Below, piece after piece: positions 25,258 to 34,860 of a DNA stretch of 64,000 nucleotides; within the stretch, counting starts at the first letter, position 1, and every line of letters starts with the position of its first letter. This DNA comes from Bacteroidota bacterium (GTDB taxonomy: Bacteria > Bacteroidota > Bacteroidia > Palsa-948), in the NCBI GenBank assembly GCA_003164895.1, contig PLUL01000021.1, positions 124,001-188,000 of the forward strand. The letters run 5' to 3'. Position numbers and translations under genes: made by a program. Below the pieces are notes generated by a model. That model ran no database searches, was not told the origin of the DNA, and saw only the letters and a list, made by a program, of their open reading frames with translations.

Positions 25258-27645
25258 ATGCGCACACATAAATTTCTTTTCGCATTTTTTCTTCTCACTT
25301 TTCACTTCTCATTTTTCACTTCCTCTTTTGCTCAACCTCTCACCCAAACCGTTCGGGGAATTGTGGTGGATGCCGATTCAAAAGCTCCAATTGAACAGGC
25401 AGGTGTGAAAATCCTCAACATTGATACAGCCATTTATTCCGTAACCGATGCGCAAGGGAAATTCCGCCTTGTAAAAGTTCCGGTAGGAAGACATTCCATA
25501 AAGTTTTCTATAATCGGATACGAGGATGTTCTCCAGCAAAATATTGTTGTTACATCTGGAAAAGAAATTGTTTTGAATGTAGAAATGCATGAAAAACTTT
25601 TAATGGGAAATGCCATTGAAATTATTGCGGAGAAAGACAAAACAAAAGCCAACAACGATCTGGTAACAAACAGCGCACGTAGTTTTGATCACGAAGAAAC
25701 AGAACGCTATGCAGGCACTCGCGGTGATCCAAGTAAAATGGTTGCCAGTTATGCTGGCGTAGCAACAGGAAACGATGCGCGCAACGACATCATTGTGCGC
25801 GGAAATTCCCCACTCGGAGTTTTGTGGCGCTTGGAAGATACCGATATTCCAAGTCCGAATCATTTTTCTACACAAGGCGCAACGGGCGGTCCGGTGAGCA
25901 TTTTAAATAATAATCTTATTGGTTCATCCGATTTTCTTACAGGAGCTTTTCCTTCTCAATATGGAAACCGGATGGCGGCTGTGTTCGATTTAAAAATGCG
26001 AAATGGCAACAACGAAAAAACAGAATACACCGGACAAATCGGATTCAATGGTCTGGAAGCAGGAATTGAAGGACCAATTTCAAAAAAGGATGGTTCATCT
26101 TTTCTCATCAACTACCGTTACTCTACTCTTGCGCCTTTCAAAGCGCTTGGAATAAATTTTGGCGTTTCAGGAATTCCAACCTATCAGGATCTTTCTTATA
26201 AAATAAATATTCCAACATCCAAAGCTGGAGTGATTTCCATCTGGGGAATTGGCGGAATAAGTGATATTGCTTTGCTTGACAGTCAAAAAGATTCTACGGA
26301 CTGGAGTTTTACCGGCAAAGGTCAGGACTTACGGTTCGGTTCTAAGATGGGTGCTACCGGTTTATCTCACTTATATTTTTTCAGCGATAAGATTTCGGGT
26401 AAATTAAATTTTTCAGTTTCCGGAACTCAAGGTTTAGTAACGATTGATACACTTTCAAAAACAAAAGACCCTTACCGTATTTACACAAACAATTCTAAAG
26501 ATTGGCAGTATTATGCGAACTACACAGTGACAGATAAAATAAATGCGCATCATACAATAAAAATCGGAGTGACATGGAATCCCATGTTTGCCGATTATCA
26601 TGAAACATACTGGACGAATGCAGAACATCAATATCTTGATCAGCTCAACACGCAGGGAAACACCACCTCCATTCAATCTTTTATTCACTGGCAATACCGC
26701 ATCACAGAAAAAATTACTATGAACAGCGGTGTGCATTACAATTATTTTGCTCTGAGCAATTCATCAGCCATTGAACCGAGAGCCGGAATCCGCTGGCAAT
26801 TTTTACCAAGGCAAACTCTTTCTTTTGCATTCGGAATGCACAGTCAGGCGCTTCCGTTGGTTTATTATTATTATCATTCGTACGATTCACTCACTCACAC
26901 CTATTCCAATACAAATAAAAATATTGATTTCAGCAAAAGCAGGCAATATGTGCTTGGATACGATTTCAACTTTGCAAAAAATTTTCGTTTCAAGCTGGAA
27001 ACATATTATCAAGATCTGTACAATATGCCTATCTCGCAGTATCACAGCAATTCTTTTTCTACGATCAATGTCGGCAATGAATTAGACGGCTTGACCTATC
27101 GTGATTCTCTGATAAATAAAGGAACCGGATTCAATTACGGAACAGAAATTACGCTTGAAAAGTTTTTCAGCAAAAATTATTATTTCCTAAGTTCTCTTTC
27201 TCTTTACCAATCAAAATACAAAGGCAGCGATGGAGTTCTCCGCAACACTGCTTATAGCGGAGGATATGTGTATAATCTTTTGGGCGGAAAAGAAATTCCA
27301 ATCGGAAAGAAAAATCAAATTCTCGGCTTTGATGTAAAATTCTCTTTTGCAGGCGGAAACCGCTACACGCCTATTGATGTTCAGCAATCCGCTTTGCAAA
27401 AACAGACGGTGTATATTGATTCACTGGCGTATTCCAAACAATTTCCAGCTTATCAAAAAATTGATGTCAAAGTTTCTTACCGCATCAACCGAAAAAAAGT
27501 GTCGCATTATTTTTTCTTTGACGTTGAAAATATTCTCAACCGGAAAAATATTCTTCAGCAGGTGTATGATCCCAACAAGCATGCAATTACTTACGACTAC
27601 CAGTTAGGATTGTTTCCTTATGGCGGATACAGGATTGAATTTTAA
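25258..27645 (+). CDS. TonB-dependent receptor-type outer-membrane protein
   Basis: A 795-residue outer-membrane protein. The signal peptide (FFLLTFHFSFFTSSFAQ) is followed by a CarboxypepD_reg-like domain (VRGIVVDADSKAPIEQAGV, residues ~30-115) and a plug domain (SRSFDHEE-like NSARSFDHEETERYAGTRGD, NDIIVRGNSPLGVLWRLED). A 22-strand-type barrel ends YQLGLFPYGGYRIEF. Compared with the three other barrel proteins in the window it is the closest to classical TonB-dependent receptors. No SusD, siderophore or vitamin gene is adjacent, so the ligand is unknown. It ends 10 bases from the convergent ABC exporter gene. Confidence 0.92.
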   Translation: MRTHKFLFAFFLLTFHFSFFTSSFAQPLTQTVRGIVVDADSKAPIEQAGVKILNIDTAIYSVTDAQGKFRLVKVPVGRHSIKFSIIGYEDVLQQNIVVTSGKEIVLNVEMHEKLLMGNAIEIIAEKDKTKANNDLVTNSARSFDHEETERYAGTRGDPSKMVASYAGVATGNDARNDIIVRGNSPLGVLWRLEDTDIPSPNHFSTQGATGGPVSILNNNLIGSSDFLTGAFPSQYGNRMAAVFDLKMRNGNNEKTEYTGQIGFNGLEAGIEGPISKKDGSSFLINYRYSTLAPFKALGINFGVSGIPTYQDLSYKINIPTSKAGVISIWGIGGISDIALLDSQKDSTDWSFTGKGQDLRFGSKMGATGLSHLYFFSDKISGKLNFSVSGTQGLVTIDTLSKTKDPYRIYTNNSKDWQYYANYTVTDKINAHHTIKIGVTWNPMFADYHETYWTNAEHQYLDQLNTQGNTTSIQSFIHWQYRITEKITMNSGVHYNYFALSNSSAIEPRAGIRWQFLPRQTLSFAFGMHSQALPLVYYYYHSYDSLTHTYSNTNKNIDFSKSRQYVLGYDFNFAKNFRFKLETYYQDLYNMPISQYHSNSFSTINVGNELDGLTYRDSLINKGTGFNYGTEITLEKFFSKNYYFLSSLSLYQSKYKGSDGVLRNTAYSGGYVYNLLGGKEIPIGKKNQILGFDVKFSFAGGNRYTPIDVQQSALQKQTVYIDSLAYSKQFPAYQKIDVKVSYRINRKKVSHYFFFDVENILNRKNILQQVYDPNKHAITYDYQLGLFPYGGYRIEF
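25291..25323. repeat. CTTTTCACTTCTCA word repeat encoding a signal-peptide core
   Basis: Imperfect repeats of CTTCTCACTTTTCACTTCTC (25291 onward) encode LLTFHFSFFTS of the receptor signal peptide. Same class as 12917-12950 and 36294-36325. Confidence 0.6.
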
Positions 27646-27655
27646 AAAATGAAAA

Positions 27656-29431
27656 TTAAACCGCAACTTCTTTTGCAAATTGCAGCTCGTAAAGTTTGCG
27701 GTAATGTTTATTGAGTGTAAGGAGTTCGCGGTGAGTGCCTGACTCAATTATCTCTCCTTTTTCCATCACAATAATTTTATCGGCACGCTGCACGGTGGCA
27801 AGGCGATGCGCTATAACAATGCTCGTTCTTTTTTGCGTGAGCGTTTCTGTAGCGCGCTGTATCAGCATTTCTGATTCGGTATCAATGCTCGAAGTGGCTT
27901 CGTCAAGAATTAATATAGCAGGATTATAAAGATACGCTCGTATGAATGAAATGAGCTGTCTTTGCCCTACCGAGAGCGTTGCTCCGCGTTCCATTACGTT
28001 GTAATCGTAATTTCCCGGCAGCCGCATAATGAAATCGTGCGCGCCAACAGTTTTTGCTGCTTCAATTACTTGCTCTCTTGTCACATTCGGATTGTTGAGC
28101 GAAATATTATTTGCAATGCTGTCGGAATACAAAAACACATCCTGCAAAACAATTCCAATATTCCTTCTCAAAGAATTCAATTCGTAATCGCGGATATTAA
28201 TTTCATCGATGAGAATTTCTCCTTTGGTGTATTCATAAAAACGATTTATCAAACTTGCAATGGAAGATTTTCCCGAACCGGTTGCACCTACCAGTGCAAT
28301 CGTTTGTCCGCACTTTGCTTTGAAAGAAATATTTTTAAGCACCCAGTTTTCCTCATTATATGCAAACCAAACATTTTTAAATTCCACACTCATTCCTTCT
28401 CCTTCGCGAATCTGAGGAAGCACGATAGATTTTTCAGATGAATGCTGAGGCGCTTTTGTATCCATTACTTTAAAAACTCTATCCGAAGCAACAATTCCCA
28501 TCTGAAGTGTATTGAACCTATCCGCGATCATTCGTATCGGACGAAAAAGTAAATTGATATACATAATGAATGCAACCAGTTGCCCAACAGAAAATTCATT
28601 GTCAAATATTCCTCTCCCACCCCACCACACAATAAGCCCGATGGAAACCGAAGAAAGAATTTCGATGAACGGAAAAAAGATGGAATAATACCAGATGGAA
28701 CGGATATTCGCATCGCGGTGTTCTGCATTGATCGCACGAAATTTTTTCATCTCTTCTTCTTCGCGGTTAAATATCTGCACTACGTTCATTCCCGTGATAT
28801 GCTCCTGCACAAAAGCATTGAGACGCGCGATTTGAGTGCGCACTTCGTTGAAAGAACGGTTCACTGCATTCTTAAACATATTTGCTCCGATCAGAAGCAA
28901 CGGAAAAATAGATAAGCTGATGAGAGAAAGTTTCCAGTTGGTGGCGAACATTACAGAGATAATAACAATCAACTTGAGCAAATCGCCAAGGATCACCAAA
29001 AGTCCTTCGGAAAAAATATCAGAGATGGCTTCCATGTCTGAAACCACGCGCGTAACCAACGTTCCGATAGGAGTTTTGTCAAAGTATTGCAGGTGCAGAT
29101 AATTGATGTGATTGAAAAGTTTTGTGCGCATATCGCGGATGATAGTTTGTCCAAGCCAACCTGCGAGATATTCATTCAGAAATTGCAGCAAGGTTTCTAA
29201 AAGTAAAATGCCGACCATCATTAATGTCATTGTCAGAAGCATTTCCTTGTCCGGTTTCACGACAAAATGATCGAGCGTATATTGCGTAAGCCATGGGCGA
29301 ATTGGTGAAACAAAAGCAAATATGACTGATGCAATTGAGGCAAACACAAACATTCCTGTGTAAGGTTTTGCATACGCAAGAACTCTTCGAAGAAGCGCAA
29401 AAGAAAATTTCTGCTGTACGTCTGCACTCAT
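27656..29431 (-). CDS. ABC exporter, fused membrane and ATPase domains
   Basis: A 591-residue half-transporter of the MdlB/MsbA type. Six membrane helices occupy residues ~20-320, and the ATPase domain follows. Walker A is GATGSGKSS near residue 382, the Q-loop region is IGIVLQDVFLYSD, the signature is LSVGQRQL and Walker B is ILILDEATSSID, followed by the switch His in IVIAHRLATV. Two such subunits form a pump for lipids, drugs or peptides at the inner membrane; the substrate cannot be read. Its ATG overlaps the truA stop by four bases, so it is translationally coupled to truA. Confidence 0.95.
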   Translation of the reverse strand: MSADVQQKFSFALLRRVLAYAKPYTGMFVFASIASVIFAFVSPIRPWLTQYTLDHFVVKPDKEMLLTMTLMMVGILLLETLLQFLNEYLAGWLGQTIIRDMRTKLFNHINYLHLQYFDKTPIGTLVTRVVSDMEAISDIFSEGLLVILGDLLKLIVIISVMFATNWKLSLISLSIFPLLLIGANMFKNAVNRSFNEVRTQIARLNAFVQEHITGMNVVQIFNREEEEMKKFRAINAEHRDANIRSIWYYSIFFPFIEILSSVSIGLIVWWGGRGIFDNEFSVGQLVAFIMYINLLFRPIRMIADRFNTLQMGIVASDRVFKVMDTKAPQHSSEKSIVLPQIREGEGMSVEFKNVWFAYNEENWVLKNISFKAKCGQTIALVGATGSGKSSIASLINRFYEYTKGEILIDEINIRDYELNSLRRNIGIVLQDVFLYSDSIANNISLNNPNVTREQVIEAAKTVGAHDFIMRLPGNYDYNVMERGATLSVGQRQLISFIRAYLYNPAILILDEATSSIDTESEMLIQRATETLTQKRTSIVIAHRLATVQRADKIIVMEKGEIIESGTHRELLTLNKHYRKLYELQFAKEVAV

Positions 29432-30192
29432 TTCTTAAAAATATTTTTCGGGTATTCCACTTTCGTTAAATACAAACCGTTTGCAGGGACCAATGCGCCT
29501 GCATTCTGGCAATCTTTGCTGTCAATTATTTTTTTAAAGTCATTCAATGTCAATTTATGTTTCCCAATTAAAACCATCGTTCCTACTATCATACGAACCA
29601 TTCCGCGAAGAAAACGATTGGCACGAATAGTGAAAATCAAGCTATCATCAATAATTTCCCATTCAGCTTTTGAGATTTTGCAAATATTAGTCTTGACTTG
29701 TGTATGCAATTTACTGAACGCAGAAAAATCTTTATTCTTCTTCAGCATATTTGCTGCTTTGTTCATCAAAGCAATATCCAAGTCGCTGTAATAATAATAT
29801 GAACGATTTATGAGAAATGGATTTCGTTTACTATTGATAAAATACTGATAGGTTCTTGCAGTAGCATCAAATCGCGCATTGGCATAACAAGCGACAGAAA
29901 TGATTTCATCAATAGAAATATCTACAGGAAGCATGGAGTTGAACTTATGCACCCAATCTACTTCACCTTCTGCAAGAGAAGGTTTTCTTGAATCAAAATG
30001 CGCAAACAATTCTTTCGCATGAACTCCGGCATCTGTACGGCAACAACCAAACACTTCAATTTTTTCATTCAGAAGTTTTGAAAGTCCTTCATTAATCTTT
30101 TGCTGAACGGTATGCGCAGAATTTTTTTGTACCTGCCAGCCACTGTATCTGGTGCCGTCAAAAGAAATTTTTATGAAATAGCGGTGAAGCAC
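29428..30192 (-). CDS. truA: tRNA pseudouridine(38-40) synthase
   Basis: TruA converts uridines 38-40 in the anticodon arm of many tRNAs to pseudouridine. The 254-residue length is normal. The catalytic Asp lies in GCCRTDAGVHA near residue 55. YFIKISFDGTRYSGWQVQKN at the N-terminus, ARFDATARTYQYFI in the middle and FLRGMVRMIVGTMVLIGKHK near the end are family signatures. The start is GTG (30190-30192), one codon before LHRYF; no better ATG exists. The gene shares a transcript with the downstream ABC exporter through a four-base overlap. Confidence 0.96.
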   Translation of the reverse strand: MLHRYFIKISFDGTRYSGWQVQKNSAHTVQQKINEGLSKLLNEKIEVFGCCRTDAGVHAKELFAHFDSRKPSLAEGEVDWVHKFNSMLPVDISIDEIISVACYANARFDATARTYQYFINSKRNPFLINRSYYYYSDLDIALMNKAANMLKKNKDFSAFSKLHTQVKTNICKISKAEWEIIDDSLIFTIRANRFLRGMVRMIVGTMVLIGKHKLTLNDFKKIIDSKDCQNAGALVPANGLYLTKVEYPKNIFKK

Positions 30193-30209
30193 AAATTAAA
30201 AATAAGAAA

Positions 30210-30217
30210 CAAAAATA
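30210..30217 (-). promoter_or_regulatory. Bacteroidota -7 promoter element for truA
   Basis: The minus strand reads TATTTTTG (TAnnTTTG), 17 bases before the GTG start of truA. No clear -33 TTG. Confidence 0.45.
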
Positions 30218-30244
30218 CATAAAAGAAAAGAGGAGATCGAACAC

Positions 30245-30763
30245 TCACTTAAAAACATATCGAATAGTAAATGCGCTATCCCAAAAATGAAAAGGGTAAT
30301 CGCTGTAATTTGAAAATTCAAGAAAAGGTTTTATATCCAAAGCAATGGTAACCGGAATATCCGGAATTCTATATTCAAGGCCAAAAATACCATCAATGCC
30401 AAATGTCATATAATGGCGCGTTTCGTAATATCCATTCAAATATCCCGGTCCGGTCTGATGCCAGTATTCGTAACTATATGCTCCGCCAAAATGTGCTCCT
30501 CCTCCGTAAAACCACCAAAATCCTTCCATATCATATTTCGTAAATGCAGCTTTGTGAAATTCGTATAGTCCTGTAATCTGAAATCCTCTTTCTCCCCATC
30601 CCGAAGAAAATATTCCTTCTATAGCCCTTCCATCACTGATAAAATGTTTTGCCGTTATGCCGGATGTCCATCCACCTCGAAGACCGACTCCTGTGCTATA
30701 ATCCTGTGTATAAGATTTATAAATTCCCATAAATAACACAAAAGCAAAAAATATTTTCTTCAT
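30245..30763 (-). CDS. Small outer-membrane beta-barrel protein
   Basis: A 172-residue exported protein with signal peptide MKKIFFAFVLFMGIYKSYTQ. The mature part (GVGLRGGWTSGITAKHFI, WGERGFQITGLYEFHKA, GGAHFGGAYSYEYW, FGIDGIFGLEYRIPDI, FTIRYVFK) shows the alternating, aromatic and Gly-rich pattern of an eight-stranded barrel of the OmpA/OmpW size class, ending in Phe-Lys. The open frame extends to 30796, but the -7 element lies inside that extension, so the ATG at 30761-30763 is used. The function is unknown. Confidence 0.8.
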   Translation of the reverse strand: MKKIFFAFVLFMGIYKSYTQDYSTGVGLRGGWTSGITAKHFISDGRAIEGIFSSGWGERGFQITGLYEFHKAAFTKYDMEGFWWFYGGGAHFGGAYSYEYWHQTGPGYLNGYYETRHYMTFGIDGIFGLEYRIPDIPVTIALDIKPFLEFSNYSDYPFHFWDSAFTIRYVFK

Positions 30764-30780
30764 TATAGATTTATTTTTTT

Positions 30781-30788
30781 CAAATATA
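30781..30788 (-). promoter_or_regulatory. Bacteroidota -7 promoter element for the small barrel gene
   Basis: The minus strand reads TATATTTG, an exact TAnnTTTG match, 17 bases before the ATG at 30763. Confidence 0.6.
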
Positions 30789-30868
30789 AAAATCAAAACT
30801 AATCTTAAAATCAGATTATCTTAACATTTTTTAACAATTTTATGAAATTCTTTTTCCCACTTCCACAC

Positions 30869-30876
30869 TAAATTTG
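30869..30876 (+). promoter_or_regulatory. Bacteroidota -7 promoter element for the moxR-bat operon
   Basis: TAAATTTG matches TAnnTTTG, 21 bases before the moxR ATG at 30898. It overlaps an in-frame upstream ATG (30874), which is therefore unlikely to be used. Confidence 0.6.
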
Positions 30877-30897
30877 CATATAAATAATTTCAAACCT

Positions 30898-31884
30898 ATG
30901 ACAGACATTAAAGAACTCAACGACCGCATTCAGCGCGAAAGCGCGTTCATCGACCTTATCAACCTTGAAATGGATAAGGTGATCGTGGGACAAAAATACA
31001 TGGTTGACCGATTACTCATCGGTTTGCTTTCCAATGGGCATATTCTTCTGGAAGGTGTTCCGGGACTTGCAAAAACTCTTGCGATAAAATCTCTGGCATC
31101 CTGCATTCATGCGGATTTTAGCAGAATCCAATTTACGCCTGATCTGCTTCCTGCCGATGTGATTGGAACTCTCATATACAATCAGAAGAAGGAAGAATTT
31201 ACCGTAAGAAAAGGTCCGATATTTTCTAACTTCGTTTTAGCCGATGAAATCAACCGCGCTCCCGCAAAAGTTCAGAGTGCGTTGCTTGAAGCGATGCAGG
31301 AACGCCAAGTAACAATTGGCGATACAACTTTTCCGCTTCCGCAACCTTTCCTTGTTCTTGCAACACAAAATCCGATTGAACAGGAAGGAACTTATCCTTT
31401 ACCCGAAGCGCAGGTTGACCGTTTCATGTTGAAAGTCGTGATTGGTTATCCAAATAAAGAAGAAGAAAAGAAAATCATCCAAATGAATATAGCAGAGAAC
31501 TACCCAACTGCTGCCAGAATTCTTAAACCGGAAGATGTTGTAAAAGCCCGTTCTATCGTTAGAGAAGTTTACATGGATGAGAAAATAGAAAAATATATTG
31601 TTGATATAGTTTTTGCTACAAGAAATCCTGCTGACTATAAACTTTCAAAATTCACTTCGCTTATAAGCTATGGTGCATCCCCTCGTGCGAGTATCAATCT
31701 TGCGCTTGCTTCAAAAGCATATGCATTTATTAAACGCAGAGGTTATGTGATTCCAGAAGATGTTCGTGCAATTTGCAACGATGTTCTTCGCCACCGCATA
31801 GGTTTAACGTATGAAGCAGAAGCGGAAAATATCACCAGCGAAAATATTGTGAGCGAGATTTTGAATATCGTTGAGGTTCCTTAG
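30898..31884 (+). CDS. MoxR family AAA+ ATPase
   Basis: A 328-residue cytoplasmic AAA+ ATPase, first gene of the moxR-bat operon. Walker A has the MoxR form EGVPGLAKT, Walker B is FVLADEINRAPAKVQSALLEAM, sensor 1 is LVLATQNPIEQEGTYPLPEA and the C-terminal lid contains SYGASPRASINLALASKA. MoxR proteins act as chaperone-like partners of VWA proteins, here presumably BatA and BatB and the DUF58 protein encoded downstream. The ATG at 30898 fits the family N-terminus and the promoter at 30869. Confidence 0.95.
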   Translation: MTDIKELNDRIQRESAFIDLINLEMDKVIVGQKYMVDRLLIGLLSNGHILLEGVPGLAKTLAIKSLASCIHADFSRIQFTPDLLPADVIGTLIYNQKKEEFTVRKGPIFSNFVLADEINRAPAKVQSALLEAMQERQVTIGDTTFPLPQPFLVLATQNPIEQEGTYPLPEAQVDRFMLKVVIGYPNKEEEKKIIQMNIAENYPTAARILKPEDVVKARSIVREVYMDEKIEKYIVDIVFATRNPADYKLSKFTSLISYGASPRASINLALASKAYAFIKRRGYVIPEDVRAICNDVLRHRIGLTYEAEAENITSENIVSEILNIVEVP

Positions 31885-31903
31885 AAATTTGATTTGAATA
31901 GAA

Positions 31904-32800
31904 ATGGAAACGACAGAACTTTTAAAGAAAGTCCGAAAGATTGAGATAAAGACGCGTGGTCTTTCCAATCAGATTTTTTCCGGAGAGTACCATAGTGCTT
32001 TCAAAGGAAGAGGAATGGCTTTCAGCGAAGTTCGCGAGTACCAGCCGGGTGATGACATCCGAACTATTGACTGGAACGTTACTGCCCGATTCAATCATCC
32101 TTACATAAAAGTTTTTGAAGAAGAACGCGAATTAACAGTGATGCTTTTGGTTGACGTTAGCGCCTCTGAAAATTTCGGAACACAAAAACAATTGAAAAAA
32201 GATTTGGTTACCGAACTCTGTGCGGTGCTTTCTTTTTCCGCTATCCAGAACAACGACAAAACAGGAATTATTTTTTTCTCAGATAGAATTGAAAAATTCA
32301 TTCCGCCCAAAAAAGGGAAAAGCCATATCCTCCGGATCATTCGCGAACTTATCAATTTCACCCCAGAAGGAAAAGGCACCGACATCGAATTGGCTTTGAA
32401 ATATTTCACAAATGTCATAAAGAAAAAATGCATTACGTTCTTGATTTCAGATTTCATAGATGAAAAATTTACGAGTGAAAACAGAGGCGGCAGTGATGCG
32501 TTGAAAATTGCAAACAAAAAACATGACCTGGTTGCGCTTCGGATAAATGACAGGAGAGAAAGTGAACTTCCAAATGTCGGACTGATACGAATTCTTGATG
32601 CAGAAACCGGAAAATTAAAATGGGTTGACACAGCGAATCAAAAAATCCGACAGCAATATTCAAAAACGTCTTTGAAGCGCGACGCAAAGCTGAAAGATAT
32701 GTTCAATCGAAGCGGAGTTGACGCAACAACCATCAGCACTTCAGAATCCTATATTAAACCGTTGATGAACTTATTTAAAAAGAGAGAAAGTAAAAGATGA
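31904..32800 (+). CDS. DUF58 (VWA-like) protein
   Basis: A 298-residue soluble protein. The DUF58 core motif is clear: SGEYHSAFKGRGMAFSEVRE, then YQPGDDIRTIDWNVTARF, and a VWA-like strand-helix LTVMLLVDVSASENFG with a DxSxS metal site. It sits 19 bases after moxR and overlaps the next gene by four bases (ATGA). In moxR operons the DUF58 protein is thought to be a MoxR client or adaptor; its biochemical role is not established. Confidence 0.94.
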   Translation: METTELLKKVRKIEIKTRGLSNQIFSGEYHSAFKGRGMAFSEVREYQPGDDIRTIDWNVTARFNHPYIKVFEEERELTVMLLVDVSASENFGTQKQLKKDLVTELCAVLSFSAIQNNDKTGIIFFSDRIEKFIPPKKGKSHILRIIRELINFTPEGKGTDIELALKYFTNVIKKKCITFLISDFIDEKFTSENRGGSDALKIANKKHDLVALRINDRRESELPNVGLIRILDAETGKLKWVDTANQKIRQQYSKTSLKRDAKLKDMFNRSGVDATTISTSESYIKPLMNLFKKRESKR

Positions 32801-33861
32801 GAATGCAGAAAGCAAAAGGCAAAAGGCAAAAGTTTTTTTTATTCAATGTAATTGGAAGGATTGTTGGTTTTCCTTTGATTACATTCGCTTTTTTGCTTTT
32901 TGCTTCTCCTCTATTTTCGCAGAATATAACTGCTACGGCTGAACTTGACTCTAATTCAATTCTCATAGGGAAACAGGCAAAAATAAAACTGAAAGTTGAA
33001 TACAAAACCGATCAGGGAAATATTAAAATTGATTTTCCAAAAATTGCCGACACCATTATAAAACAAATTGAAGTTGTAGGAAAATCAAAAGTTGAAAAAA
33101 TAATTCCCGACTCATCAAACATGAGTCGTTTGGCGCAAACCCAAACTATCATTATCACTTCTTTTGATTCAGGATATTATGCGATTCCGCCTTTCAAGTT
33201 TATCATCAATGGAGATTCTAATAAACCAATTGAAACAGCGCCTTTGCTTTTAGCTGTCCACACCGTTGCTGTTGACACAACAATCGCTATCAAAGATATT
33301 AAACCACCAATTGATGTTCCATTTAACTGGAAAGAATATCTTCCTTATATATATATGGGAATTGGTGCGCTTGCCGTTCTTGCCGGAATAATTTATCTCA
33401 TCATTTATTATTTAAGAAAACGCAAAAAGAAACCTGTCCCTGAAATAATCATTCCAAAAATCCCTGCGCATATTACCGCACTCGAACGATTGGAAAAATT
33501 AAAGGAAGAAAAACTATGGCAGCAGGGAAAACTCAAAGAATATCATTCCGAACTTTCTGACATTATCCGGCAATATATTGAACACCGGTTTTATATTCAT
33601 GCAATGGAACAGGTTACTGATGAAATAATGTATTCGTTCAGAACTACCGATGTGAGCGATGAACTGAAAATGAAACTAAGAAATATTTTATTTCTTTCCG
33701 ACCTTGTAAAGTTTGCAAAAGAATTACCTCTTCCGAATGAAAATGAAATGAGTTGGAACAACGCATTTGAATTTGTCATGGTAACAAAAAAGGACGAAGT
33801 AAAAATTGAAACTTCTCAACCAGTCAAAACAGAAACTATAACAGAAGAAAAGCCACAATGA
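32797..33861 (+). CDS. BatD-like membrane protein of the moxR-bat operon
   Basis: A 354-residue protein with a signal sequence (residues ~20-42, ending LFSQ). A periplasmic beta domain follows (ITATAELDSNSILIGKQAKI..., similar to the first domain of BatD), then one membrane helix near residue 190 (YIYMGIGALAVLAGIIYLI) and a cytoplasmic tail of ~140 residues beginning with a KRKKKP stop-transfer. The overlap with DUF58 upstream and batA downstream (four bases each) shows tight coupling. The first ~12 codons are a GCAAAAGGCAAAAGGCAAAAG word repeat, giving an odd Lys/Gly/Gln start MRMQKAKGKRQK. The family role is unknown. Confidence 0.85.
   Translation: MRMQKAKGKRQKFFLFNVIGRIVGFPLITFAFLLFASPLFSQNITATAELDSNSILIGKQAKIKLKVEYKTDQGNIKIDFPKIADTIIKQIEVVGKSKVEKIIPDSSNMSRLAQTQTIIITSFDSGYYAIPPFKFIINGDSNKPIETAPLLLAVHTVAVDTTIAIKDIKPPIDVPFNWKEYLPYIYMGIGALAVLAGIIYLIIYYLRKRKKKPVPEIIIPKIPAHITALERLEKLKEEKLWQQGKLKEYHSELSDIIRQYIEHRFYIHAMEQVTDEIMYSFRTTDVSDELKMKLRNILFLSDLVKFAKELPLPNENEMSWNNAFEFVMVTKKDEVKIETSQPVKTETITEEKPQ
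32809..32832. repeat. AAAAGGC word repeat at a gene start
   Basis: Three consecutive GCAAAAG words encode KAKGKRQK at the N-terminus of the BatD-like protein. Same class as the other word repeats in signal-sequence codons. Confidence 0.6.
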
Positions 33862-34859
33862 GTTTCTTCAACAACATATCATTTGCTTATCCGATGCTGT
33901 TGTGGCTATTGGTTTTAGTTCCGTTAATGATTGCTTCTTATATATTCAGAAATAACTGGGGAGAAATTCAAGTTTCTTCTCTCGCAAATTTATCCCTGAC
34001 GAGCAGGTCATACAAAGAATATTTAAAACATTTCATGTTTGCAATGAAAACCATTGCCATAGGATTACTGATAGTTGTTCTTGCTCGTCCTCAATCTAAA
34101 ACAAGCTGGAAAAATATTACTACGGAAGGAATCGACATCGTTCTCACAATGGACATTTCAGGAAGTATGCTTTCAAAAGATTTCCAGCCGAACCGCATTG
34201 AAGCCGCAAAAAGAGTTGCGTTAGAATTTATTGATGCCCGACAGAACGACAGAATCGGACTGGTAGTTTTTAGCGGAGAAAGTTTTACTCAATGCCCACT
34301 CACAACTGACCACGCCATCATTAAAAATTTAATGGGCGATATAAAAACCGGAATGATTGCAGATGGAACGGCTATCGGAGTAGGACTGGCTACTGCTGTT
34401 AGCCGAATAAAAGACAGCAAAGCAAAAAGCAAAGTAATTATTCTTCTGACGGATGGTGTTAATAATATGGGTGCAGTCGCTCCTGAAACTGCTGCTGAAA
34501 TCGCAAAAGCATTTGGTGTTCGCGTTTACACGATTGGTGTGGGCACAATCGGTAAAGCACTTGCTCCAGTTGCAATGTATCCGAACGGGCAATATATTTA
34601 TGATTATGTGCCAGTGGATTTGGATGAAAAAATGCTTTCTAATATTGCAGAAATCACCGGAGGAAAATATTTTCGCGCAACTGGAAACGACAAACTCGTA
34701 GCGATTTACAAAGAAATTGACAGAATGGAAAAAACAATTGTAGAAGAAAGAAAACACACGCGCAGAACAGAAGAATTTTTTCCATACGCACTTGCTGCTG
34801 GAATTTTGCTTTTGCTGGATTTTACGTTAAACAATACAATACTTAGAAGCTTACCATAA
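33858..34859 (+). CDS. batA: BatA, VWA-domain membrane protein
   Basis: A 333-residue inner-membrane protein. Two N-terminal helices (PMLLWLLVLVPLMIASYIF and FAMKTIAIGLLIVVLA) precede a VWA domain with a complete MIDAS: DISGS near residue 97 and TDGVNN near residue 200. It ends in a C-terminal helix (FPYALAAGILLLLDFTLNN). BatA and BatB are paired VWA proteins of the Bacteroides aerotolerance operon, thought to bind partners in a metal-dependent way under oxidative or envelope stress. It overlaps the preceding gene by four bases and is followed after one base by an unusual orphan gene rather than directly by batB. Confidence 0.92.
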   Translation: MSFFNNISFAYPMLLWLLVLVPLMIASYIFRNNWGEIQVSSLANLSLTSRSYKEYLKHFMFAMKTIAIGLLIVVLARPQSKTSWKNITTEGIDIVLTMDISGSMLSKDFQPNRIEAAKRVALEFIDARQNDRIGLVVFSGESFTQCPLTTDHAIIKNLMGDIKTGMIADGTAIGVGLATAVSRIKDSKAKSKVIILLTDGVNNMGAVAPETAAEIAKAFGVRVYTIGVGTIGKALAPVAMYPNGQYIYDYVPVDLDEKMLSNIAEITGGKYFRATGNDKLVAIYKEIDRMEKTIVEERKHTRRTEEFFPYALAAGILLLLDFTLNNTILRSLP

Positions 34860-34860
34860 A

